From NCBI GenBank assembly GCA_041946685.1, contig JBHGAV010000030.1, positions 1 through 47,263 of the forward strand: a DNA stretch of 47,263 nt. The letters run 5' to 3'. Under the pieces are notes generated by a model. The model had not been told where the DNA came from, made no database searches, and saw nothing but the letters and a program-made list of their open reading frames with translations. The DNA comes from JBHGAV01 sp041946685 (lineage in GTDB: Bacteria > Acidobacteriota > Terriglobia > Bryobacterales > Bryobacteraceae). The position numbers were made by a program, and so were the translations under genes. Below, piece by piece: positions 40,997-47,263 of the stretch (the first letter of the stretch is position 1; every line of letters begins with the position of its first letter).

Positions 40997-41935
40997 CTAG
41001 AGGATGGGGGCGTAGTAGCCTCGCCTCGAGCGGACGATGAGGTTCGATCGGTCCTTCACAACGATATCGACGCGCTGGTAAGAACCATCGGTCTTCATCG
41101 GTTCGGGCCTGTAAAGGATGCTGTATTGGTGTCTCAGCTCGTTGGCGATGTTCTCGAAGGACTGCGAGAGATCCTCGGCTTTGAAGGGAAAGAAAGCCAT
41201 TCCGCCGGTCTCGGCCGCGAGGTACTTCAGGACTCTGTCTCCAGTGGTTTCGGCACGCGTCATGTTGGTAGAGATGGTGTAGATCACCACATCGGCCTTC
41301 TGCGCCAGTTCCAGAGCCTGGTCGCGACTGTAGCGGCTCTGATTGTCTTCGCCGTCGCTCAGCACCACCATGGCGCGGCGGAACTTGTGCCGGGGCTGAT
41401 CCTGCATCAACTTGTCGCGGCTGGCAAAGTAGATGGCATCGTAGAGCGAAGTCCCCCCTCCCGCACGCAACTGCCGGATGACGCGCGTGAGTTGCTCAAT
41501 GTTATCCGTCAGGTCAGCCTGGAGTTCGGGGGAGGTGTCGAAGCTGATGACCGTCGCCCTGTCCTGGTCGGGGCGCATGACACTGTTAATGAATTCGATG
41601 GCCGATTCCTGGATAAACCGGAGCCGGTCGCGGATACTGTTGCTGCTGTCCACCAAAATCGCCAAGCGCAGAGGCAGGTTGCTCTCTGCGGAGAACTCAA
41701 GGACCTTCTGAGGCACCTTGCCCTCGCGCACAACGAAGTCATTCTGCTTCAGATCGGTGACGAAGCGGCCACGCTTGTCGGTCACGGTGAACAGCAGGTT
41801 CACTCGCGTGACTTCCAGTACAATCTTGCTGCGTGAGTCCTCGTCGGACGGCGTAGCCGGCTGGGCGGACGGCGCCTGCGCACGGCAGTGGCCAAACACG
41901 CCGGCGATCAACAGGCACACTACAATGTTCCTCAT
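40997..41935 (-). CDS. Acidobacterial VWFA-related secreted protein
   Basis: A 312-residue exported protein (signal peptide MRNIVVCLLIAGVFGHCRAQA). It has the Acidobacterial VWFA-related architecture: a short N-terminal beta region (VNLLFTVTDKRGRFVTDLKQNDFVVREGK) and then a von Willebrand factor A domain (~85-270). The metal-ion site is DSSNS (DxSxS), with GGGTSLYDAI and LSDGEDN downstream. It probably mediates metal-dependent protein-protein contact at the cell surface; the partner is unknown. The ATG at 41935 is chosen over an upstream in-frame start because it begins the signal peptide and follows its own promoter. It lies 16 bases downstream of the pseudouridine synthase gene. Confidence 0.88.
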   Translation of the reverse strand: MRNIVVCLLIAGVFGHCRAQAPSAQPATPSDEDSRSKIVLEVTRVNLLFTVTDKRGRFVTDLKQNDFVVREGKVPQKVLEFSAESNLPLRLAILVDSSNSIRDRLRFIQESAIEFINSVMRPDQDRATVISFDTSPELQADLTDNIEQLTRVIRQLRAGGGTSLYDAIYFASRDKLMQDQPRHKFRRAMVVLSDGEDNQSRYSRDQALELAQKADVVIYTISTNMTRAETTGDRVLKYLAAETGGMAFFPFKAEDLSQSFENIANELRHQYSILYRPEPMKTDGSYQRVDIVVKDRSNLIVRSRRGYYAPIL

Positions 41936-41950
41936 GGCGCCTCTGACTCG

Positions 41951-41980
41951 ATTATAGGAGTCCCGCCAGCCAGCGCTCAA
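41951..41980 (-). promoter_or_regulatory. Promoter of the VWFA gene inside the 3' end of the pseudouridine synthase gene
   Basis: Minus-strand -35 TTGAGC (41975-41980), 18-bp spacer, -10 TATAAT (41951-41956) overlapping the upstream gene's TAA. The start site would be within about ten bases of the ATG at 41935. A weak AGAGG precedes the ATG. Confidence 0.55.
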
Positions 41981-42881
41981 GCTCGGCAGGCAGGGGAGAT
42001 TCGACAGTGACCGGCGCCTGAGTGGACGGCTGTGAGAAGCGAATGCGGTGGGCATGGAGGAAGAAACGGCGGGGCGTCTCCTGTCCTCCCACGCGGGCTG
42101 GCGCGCCGTACAGCCGGTCCCCGGCCACGGGATGTCCCAGTGCGGCCATATGTGCCCGGATCTGGTGCGTTCGCCCGGTCCCGATCCGGACCTCCAGGAG
42201 AGTGAAGTCCCGGAGGCGCCGCAATACGCGGTATTCGGTTGAAGCCGTCCGGCCGCGCCCCAGCCGGGCAGTCATGCGGATGCGGCGCACCGGATCCCGG
42301 CTGATGGGTCTGTCGATCTTCCCCTGGTCGCGCTCCACGACTCCATGTACAAGCGCAAGATAGACCTTCTCCACTTTCCGCTCAGCGAATTGGCGGGCCA
42401 GGTCGCGGTGGGCGGTGTCGTGCCGCGCCACCAGGATGACGCCGCTGGTATAGCGGTCTAAGCGATGGACGATCCCGGGCCGGAGCTGCCCGCCGACGCC
42501 TGAAAGCGTGCCGAAACGCGCCACCAGGGCATTGACCAGCGTCCCCGACCGGCAGCCCGCGCCGGCGTGCACCACCATCCCGGCGGGCTTGTTGACGGCA
42601 ACAACATCCTCGTCCTCGTAGAGGATGTCGAGTGGTATTTGTTCCGGCTCCGCGCGCAAGGGTGGCGGATCGGCGGGCTCCACTTCAACGCTCTCCCCGC
42701 CGTGCAGTGGAAAGGAGGGTTTCTGAGGCTTGCCGTTGATCCTCACCCGGCTGCCGCGAATCCACTCCTGCAAGCGAGCGCGGCTGTAGGCCGGCAGGCG
42801 CTCCTGGAGGAAGCGGTCGAGGCGCTTGCCTGCGTCTTCAGCCTGGGCCGTAAGTATCAACTTGTGTCTATCATGAATCAT
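41952..42881 (-). CDS. rluD: RluA/RluD-family rRNA pseudouridine synthase
   Basis: Isomerises uridines in large-subunit rRNA. The 309-residue protein has an N-terminal S4 RNA-binding domain (~15-65; GKRLDRFLQERLPAYSRARLQEWIRGSRVRING) and an RluA catalytic domain with ILYEDEDVVAVNKPAGMVVHAG, the catalytic-Asp motif GIVHRLDRYTSGVILVA (Asp142), and the terminal RIGTGRTHQIRAHMAALGHPVAGDRLYG. The motif usually reads HRLD(K/R)DTSG or close to it; here Tyr stands in place of the second Asp. The ATG at 42881 gives the typical length. Its start codon lies 12 bases from that of the divergent aldehyde dehydrogenase gene. RluD is the likeliest orthologue, not proven. Confidence 0.88.
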   Translation of the reverse strand: MIHDRHKLILTAQAEDAGKRLDRFLQERLPAYSRARLQEWIRGSRVRINGKPQKPSFPLHGGESVEVEPADPPPLRAEPEQIPLDILYEDEDVVAVNKPAGMVVHAGAGCRSGTLVNALVARFGTLSGVGGQLRPGIVHRLDRYTSGVILVARHDTAHRDLARQFAERKVEKVYLALVHGVVERDQGKIDRPISRDPVRRIRMTARLGRGRTASTEYRVLRRLRDFTLLEVRIGTGRTHQIRAHMAALGHPVAGDRLYGAPARVGGQETPRRFFLHAHRIRFSQPSTQAPVTVESPLPAELERWLAGLL

Positions 42882-42893
42882 CGGGAGGCAGCG

Positions 42894-44327
42894 ATGCAGG
42901 AATTCCAGAACTTCATCAATGGCCACTTCGTGGCATCCAGCGGCGGGCGGATTGAGGTGACGAATCCCTCGACGGGAGATTTGATCTGTACCGTGCCGGA
43001 GAGCACAACTTCGGATTTGGACGCCGCCCTGGCCGCGGCGGAGTCGGCGCAACGTGAGTGGAGCCGGCGGCCTGCGATCGAAAGGGCCAAGGTGCTACGG
43101 GCCCTTGCCGGGAAGATGCGTGAGAACGTGGAGCCGCTGGCCAGAATCATTACCGAAGAACAGGGCAAACCCCTTCCACTGGCACGCGGAGAGGCGGCAA
43201 GCGCCGCCGACTACTTCGACTACATGGCCGAATGGGCCCGCCGGACTGAGGGAGAGATCCTGGAGAGCGACCGCCCGGGGGAAAGCATCTTTCTGTTCCG
43301 TCATCCGATCGGCGTCATCGGCGGAATTCTTCCCTGGAGTTTTCCGTACTTCCTGATCGCCCGCAAAGCGGCGCCCGCCCTCATCACCGGCAACACGATC
43401 GTCATCAAACCCAGCGAGGAGACTCCGCACAACGCCGTCAGATTCTGCCAGCTCGCGATGGAAGCCGGCCTGCCGCGCGGCCTGATCAACGTGGTGCATG
43501 GCCGCGGCCCGTCGGCGGGCCGCGCGTTGGCCGCTTCCCCACGGATCGGGATGGTCAGTTTCACCGGCAGCGTGGAGACGGGATCGGCAGTCATGGCGGC
43601 AGCGGCGCCTAACATCACGAAGGTGAATCTGGAGCTGGGCGGCAAGGCGCCGGCCATCGTGATGGCCGACGCCGACGTCGACCTTGCGGTCCGGGCGGTG
43701 ACGGCTTCCCGGGTGATCAACAGCGGCCAGGTCTGCAACTGCGCCGAGCGCGTCTATGTCGAACGCAAGATTGCCGGCGAGTTCGTTGACAAGCTGGCCG
43801 CCGCGATGAGGAGCACACGCTACGGCAATCCATTGGCCGACGAGACCGTGGACTATGGGCCCCTAATCAATGAGGCGGGCTTCCGCAAGGTAGACGGACT
43901 GGTTCATGGCGCGGTTGAAGCCGGCGCCGAGATTGTCACGGGGGGCAAGCGCGCTCCGGGCGAGGGCGGCTACTACTACGAGCCCACCGTTCTGACAGGG
44001 GTCAGGCAGGAGATGGAGATCGTCCGGCGCGAGATCTTCGGGCCGGTCGCTCCCGTGATCACATTCGAGGATCTCGACCAGGCCATCGCCTACGCCAACG
44101 ACTCGGAATACGGGCTCACGTCTTCGATTTACACGCGAAGCCTGAACGTGGCCCTGCGGGCCTGCCAGGAGATCCGCTTCGGCGAGACCTACATCAACCG
44201 CGAGAACTTCGAGGCCATGCAGGGGTTCCACGCGGGCTGGCGCAAGAGCGGCATCGGCGGCGCAGACGGTAAGCACGGCCTGTACGAATTCACCCAGACC
44301 CACGTGGTCTACGTGCAAAGGACGTAG
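42894..44327 (+). CDS. aldA: AldA-type NAD-dependent aldehyde dehydrogenase
   Basis: A 477-residue aldehyde dehydrogenase, close in length (E. coli 479) and motifs to lactaldehyde/glycolaldehyde dehydrogenase AldA. Motifs are FINGHFVASSGGRIEVTNPSTG, the NAD-binding IPW-like ILPWSFPYFLIARKAAPALITGNTIVIKPSEETP, VSFTGSVETG and VNLELGGKAP with the catalytic Glu. NSGQVCNCAERVYV carries the catalytic Cys (about 281), and FGETYINRENFEAMQGFHAGWRKSGIGGADGKHGL is diagnostic of AldA. It probably oxidises L-lactaldehyde or glycolaldehyde. ATG 42894 has GGGAGG five bases upstream; an ATG at 42873 is also in frame but poorly placed. galU starts 28 bases downstream. Confidence 0.9.
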   Translation: MQEFQNFINGHFVASSGGRIEVTNPSTGDLICTVPESTTSDLDAALAAAESAQREWSRRPAIERAKVLRALAGKMRENVEPLARIITEEQGKPLPLARGEAASAADYFDYMAEWARRTEGEILESDRPGESIFLFRHPIGVIGGILPWSFPYFLIARKAAPALITGNTIVIKPSEETPHNAVRFCQLAMEAGLPRGLINVVHGRGPSAGRALAASPRIGMVSFTGSVETGSAVMAAAAPNITKVNLELGGKAPAIVMADADVDLAVRAVTASRVINSGQVCNCAERVYVERKIAGEFVDKLAAAMRSTRYGNPLADETVDYGPLINEAGFRKVDGLVHGAVEAGAEIVTGGKRAPGEGGYYYEPTVLTGVRQEMEIVRREIFGPVAPVITFEDLDQAIAYANDSEYGLTSSIYTRSLNVALRACQEIRFGETYINRENFEAMQGFHAGWRKSGIGGADGKHGLYEFTQTHVVYVQRT

Positions 44328-44334
44328 CGGCGGC

Positions 44335-44349
44335 CATATTCTGTATATT
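44335..44349 (+). promoter_or_regulatory. -10-like elements immediately before galU
   Basis: Two A/T hexamers, CATATT (44335-44340) and TATATT (44344-44349), lie 15 and 6 bases before the galU ATG at 44356. Use of the second would place the transcript start at the ATG itself. No ribosome site is visible. The -35 is not evident, and read-through from aldA is an alternative. Confidence 0.35.
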
Positions 44350-44355
44350 CAGAGA

Positions 44356-45252
44356 ATGATCAAGTGCGCCATCGTTCCGGTCGCCGGATACGGGACACGG
44401 CTGCTGCCCGCCACCAAGAGCCAGCCCAAGGAGATGCTGCCGGTGGCCCGCAAGCCCATCGTGCAGTACGTCGTGGAAGAGCTTGTGGCAAGCTCGGTGG
44501 AGGAGATTCTGTTCGTAACGGGACGCAACAAGAGCTCGATAGAAAACCATTTCGACCAGGATCCCGAGCTGACCCGCTTGCTCAGCGAGGGAAAGCGGCT
44601 CGACCTTCTCGAGGAGCTACGCTTCGAAGAACTCCAGGCGCAGTTCTATTACACCCGACAGCGGCTCCAGCGCGGTCTCGGCGACGCAGTCCTGTGCGGC
44701 GAGAGTTTCGCCAGCGAGCGGCCTTTCGTGGTGGCGCTGGGGGATTCCATTCTCGGGCTTCATGCCAATTCCAGGGCCGTGTCGAGAATGTCGGAACTGT
44801 TCCAGTCCAGCCGTGCGAGTTGCGTCATAGCGGTTGAAGAGGTGCCGCCGGATCAGATCAGCCACTACGGCGTCATCGCGCCCGCCGGTGAGGATCGCGG
44901 CGGGATTCGTGTAGCAGACCTGGTGGAGAAACCCTCTCCCTCCACTGCCCCCAGCAACCTAGCCATCGCCGGCCGTTACATATTCTCGCCGTTGATCTTC
45001 GACATGATCCGGCAGGTCAGGCCCGACGCGCGGGGTGAAATCCAGCTTACCGATGCGATCCGCGGCATGTGCGCGGAGGGCAAGCGCGTGTTGGCTGTGA
45101 AACTGGCCGCTGGCGAGAGGCGCTACGATATCGGCAACTTCCCGAGCTACTTTGAGACGTTCGTGGAGTTTGCCCTCGCCGACCCCGTCTACGGAGAAGG
45201 ATTCCGGCGCGCCGTGGAGCGCCTGCTGGAGGAAAGCCGGCAGACCGCATGA
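44356..45252 (+). CDS. galU: UTP-glucose-1-phosphate uridylyltransferase
   Basis: Makes UDP-glucose from UTP and glucose-1-phosphate. The 298-residue protein starts MIKCAIVPVAGYGTRLLPATKSQPKEMLPV, the nucleotidyltransferase signature. It continues with KPIVQYVVEELVASSVEEILFVTGRNKSSIENHFD, ALGDSI, EVPPDQISHYGVI, LVEKPSPSTAPSNLAIAGRYIFSP and GEIQLTDAI, all standard for bacterial GalU. It overlaps galE by four bases (ATGA). Its product can be epimerised by GalE and used by the glycosyltransferases at 31242-35312. Confidence 0.95.
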   Translation: MIKCAIVPVAGYGTRLLPATKSQPKEMLPVARKPIVQYVVEELVASSVEEILFVTGRNKSSIENHFDQDPELTRLLSEGKRLDLLEELRFEELQAQFYYTRQRLQRGLGDAVLCGESFASERPFVVALGDSILGLHANSRAVSRMSELFQSSRASCVIAVEEVPPDQISHYGVIAPAGEDRGGIRVADLVEKPSPSTAPSNLAIAGRYIFSPLIFDMIRQVRPDARGEIQLTDAIRGMCAEGKRVLAVKLAAGERRYDIGNFPSYFETFVEFALADPVYGEGFRRAVERLLEESRQTA

Positions 45253-46217
45253 CCAAGATCCTCGTCACCGGCGGCGCCGGCTACATCGGCTCCCACACCG
45301 TGCGCCAGTTGATCCGGAGGGACTACGACCCGATCGTGGTGGACAACCTCTCCAAGGGCCACCGCCATAACGTGGACGCCGCTCGCCTGCACGTGATGGA
45401 CACATCCGACACCGATGCGCTGGCCGGCTTGATGGAGCGGGAGGGCGTGGAAGCCGTGATTCACTTTGCGGCCTTCATTTCCGTCGGCGAGTCGGTGCTG
45501 GAATCCGAGCGTTACTTCGCCAACAACGTCGGGGGAAGCCTTTCGCTGTTCAGCGCGATGCAGCGGGCGGGCGTCAGGAAGCTGGTCTTTTCCTCGACAG
45601 CCGCGGTTTACGGGACGCCCGAGCGGATTCCCGTCCCCGAGGAGGCGGCCTACGCCCCGGTCAGCCCCTACGGCGAATCCAAGGTAATAGTCGAGAAAGT
45701 GCTAGGGTGGCTGGATCAGTGCCGCGGCTTGCGCAGCATTTCACTGCGTTATTTCAACGCCTGCGGTGCCGACCCCGAGGGCGGACTGGGAGAAGAACAC
45801 TCTCCGGAGACGCATCTGATCCCGCTGCTGCTGCAGGCGGCGCGCACGGGCCAGCCCATCACCTTGTTCGGAGATGACTACGCCACTCCCGACGGCACCT
45901 GCGTGCGCGACTATATCCACGTCCAGGATCTGGCCTCCGCCCACATCCTGGCGCTGGAGGCGCTGCGGAGCGGAGCCGCGTGGGGCGCCTACAACGTCGG
46001 CACGGGCCGCGGGCACTCGGTTCTGGAGGTGCTGCGCGCCGTCGAGCGCGTAACGGGCCGGAAGGTTCCCCGGGTAATGGGGGCCCGGCGCGCAGGAGAT
46101 CCTCCCGTCCTGGTCGCCGACGCAAGCCGGCTGGAACGCTCTCTCGGCTGGAAACCGCGCTTCACCGACCTGCGGGAAATCGTCTCCACGGCCTGGGAGT
46201 TTGAAAAGAAGCGCTGA
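45249..46217 (+). CDS. galE: UDP-glucose 4-epimerase
   Basis: Interconverts UDP-glucose and UDP-galactose. The 322-residue short-chain dehydrogenase-fold protein has the NAD loop TGGAGYIGSHTVRQL, HFAAFISVGESV, SSTAAVYGTPE, the catalytic YGESK (Tyr141/Lys145), LRYFNACGADPEGGLGEEHSPETHLIPLLLQAA and the C-terminal YNVGTGRGHSVLEVL. It starts inside the galU stop codon and is surely translated from the same message. Epimerisation of N-acetyl sugars cannot be excluded. Its 3' end converges on the HAD phosphatase gene. Confidence 0.94.
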   Translation: MTKILVTGGAGYIGSHTVRQLIRRDYDPIVVDNLSKGHRHNVDAARLHVMDTSDTDALAGLMEREGVEAVIHFAAFISVGESVLESERYFANNVGGSLSLFSAMQRAGVRKLVFSSTAAVYGTPERIPVPEEAAYAPVSPYGESKVIVEKVLGWLDQCRGLRSISLRYFNACGADPEGGLGEEHSPETHLIPLLLQAARTGQPITLFGDDYATPDGTCVRDYIHVQDLASAHILALEALRSGAAWGAYNVGTGRGHSVLEVLRAVERVTGRKVPRVMGARRAGDPPVLVADASRLERSLGWKPRFTDLREIVSTAWEFEKKR

Positions 46218-46224
46218 CGCCTGG

Positions 46225-46261
46225 GCAGAACGAGGCCCGCCGCGCCGGCCGCTGTCTGCCG
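46225..46261. repeat. Inverted repeat between convergent galE and phosphatase genes
   Basis: GGCAGA (46225-46230) and TCTGCC (46256-46261) enclose a GC-rich loop with further self-pairing (GGCC arms). It may help terminate transcription, but lacks a T-tract. Confidence 0.25.
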
Positions 46262-46263
46262 GG

Positions 46264-47115
46264 TCAAACCATCTGGTGCGATGTGTTGGTGGGCGCACCC
46301 TTGCGCCCCGCCCGGACGCCTGGCTGGGTCACCAGCGGCAGGACCGCCTCATTCCAGCCGTGCGGGCCGGGAGCGGTGGTGACCCGCGCGTTCGGCACCG
46401 CACGCTTCAGGGCAGCGGCATACGGGGAACGTATAATCACAGGGATGTCCACGGCCGTGAGGAACTTCGCATCATTCGGGCCGTCCCCGATGCCGACAGT
46501 GCGCACGGAACCGAAGGCGCGCCGGTACATCTTGATGAGGTACTCGACCGCCACGGCCTTGTCGTTCGCGCCGGTGATGTGATAGAAACGGTCGCCGCGG
46601 GTCCAGCGTTTTCCCGAGCGTTCGATTGCCTCCAACAGAGCGTGCGCACCGGGGCCGAGGATCTCGAACGGCTCGTCGTATTCGCGCTGCTTGGCCAGCG
46701 CGGCCTGCTGCACGGGCAGGGACGTGCGGAGGCAAATATCGGCTAGGCTCATCTGCTGGAATCCAAGAACTTCGCACTTGGCTTCCCTGGCCGCCTCTTC
46801 GAGCGCCGCAACCAGCTCAGGATACGGCGTGCCAAATTCGACGACATCGTACCCGTCCCGCCGCACGGACCGGTCGATGGCAAAGGGGAAGCAGCCGGAC
46901 GGCACATAGACAGCGCCCCCGTTTTCCACAATGAACGGGTGTTCAATCTTCAACCTTCCACGCCACAGCTCCACCTCCGCCCGGGTCTTGCTGGTGCAAA
47001 GCACGAGGGGGGTATTGCGACGGCGCAGAGCCGCCAGCGCGGGCTCCGCTGCCTCGAAAGAATAGGAATGCGGGTGCAAGAGGGTACCGTCAAGGTCGGA
47101 GAAGATCACTTTCAT
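46264..47115 (-). CDS. Mannosyl-3-phosphoglycerate phosphatase-like HAD hydrolase
   Basis: A 283-residue HAD-IIB phosphatase. Motif I is FSDLDGTLLHPHSYSF (nucleophile Asp7, Asp9), motif II LVLCTSKTRAEVELWR, the cap region contains HPFIVENGGAVYVP, and the C-terminal motif is VGIGDGPNDAKFL. The CTSKTRAE and FIVENGGA(V/I)Y segments are typical of mannosyl-3-phosphoglycerate phosphatase, which makes the compatible solute mannosylglycerate. A glucosyl-3-phosphoglycerate substrate is also possible. The matching synthase is not in this window. ATG 47115 (MKVIFSDLDG) has GGAAGTGA before it and is preferred to the start ten codons upstream. Confidence 0.82.
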   Translation of the reverse strand: MKVIFSDLDGTLLHPHSYSFEAAEPALAALRRRNTPLVLCTSKTRAEVELWRGRLKIEHPFIVENGGAVYVPSGCFPFAIDRSVRRDGYDVVEFGTPYPELVAALEEAAREAKCEVLGFQQMSLADICLRTSLPVQQAALAKQREYDEPFEILGPGAHALLEAIERSGKRWTRGDRFYHITGANDKAVAVEYLIKMYRRAFGSVRTVGIGDGPNDAKFLTAVDIPVIIRSPYAAALKRAVPNARVTTAPGPHGWNEAVLPLVTQPGVRAGRKGAPTNTSHQMV

Positions 47116-47204
47116 GTCACTTCCAGAATAGGAGGCGGCACGCATAGGCTGGAATACCCTATGCGCCGTACGGAAGGCAGCAAAACGTGGTAGCTATGAG
47201 GCCC

Positions 47205-47263
<59 letters not shown>

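Overview
The window is about 47 kb of GC-rich bacterial chromosome. It carries two protein families that are hallmarks of Acidobacteria of the Solibacter/Bryobacter lineage. One is a C-terminal TIGR03437-type domain (in the astacin protease at 38521-40989). The other is an Acidobacterial VWFA-related protein (40997-41935). A large TonB-dependent receptor with an N-terminal carboxypeptidase-regulatory-like domain next to a GWxTD protein fits the same assignment. Coding density is very high, there is no gene-free stretch over 300 bases, and I see no insertion sequence, prophage or CRISPR array.

Layout. (1) 1-3678: carB (partial) and carA on the minus strand, diverging from metX-metW. (2) 3683-6694: a deoxyhypusine-synthase-like gene diverging from a HEAT-repeat/agmatine deiminase fusion, a probable polyamine pair. 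(3) 6695-11867: a secreted carboxypeptidase-regulatory-like protein, then a plus-strand operon of a cytochrome c/outer-membrane-barrel fusion, a pentaheme cytochrome c and a PhzF-like protein. (4) 11952-18930: alpha-glucan phosphorylase, acetyl-CoA synthetase, an enolase-superfamily dehydratase, signal peptidase I and a DUF218 protein. (5) 18986-21592: SpoU rRNA methyltransferase, RarA and a PilZ protein, closed by a strong two-way terminator at 21611-21641. (6) 21658-26476: GWxTD protein and TonB-dependent receptor. (7) 26722-30146: an NtrY/NtrX-like two-component system. (8) 30153-38425: an unbroken minus-strand run recA2 - DUF1684 - O-antigen ligase/polymerase - glycosyltransferase - glycosyltransferase - methyltransferase - glycosyltransferase - recA1. 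(9) 38521-47263: astacin-TIGR03437 protease, VWFA protein, RluA-type pseudouridine synthase, AldA-type dehydrogenase, galU-galE, a mannosyl-3-phosphoglycerate-phosphatase-like HAD enzyme and a partial tRNA-Gly(GCC).

How the genes work together. The best candidates for something unusual are two. First, two complete recA paralogues in direct orientation bracket a translationally coupled polysaccharide operon, and a 17-bp dyad lies over the -10 element of the upstream recA. Second, an electron-transfer operon begins with a monoheme cytochrome fused to a predicted outer-membrane beta-barrel, followed directly by a five-heme cytochrome. galU and galE could supply UDP-glucose and UDP-galactose to the glycosyltransferases. 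Several genes have -10-like elements only 6-22 nt upstream of their start codons, which suggests leaderless or short-leader transcripts. All functional assignments come from reading motifs by eye; no search was run.
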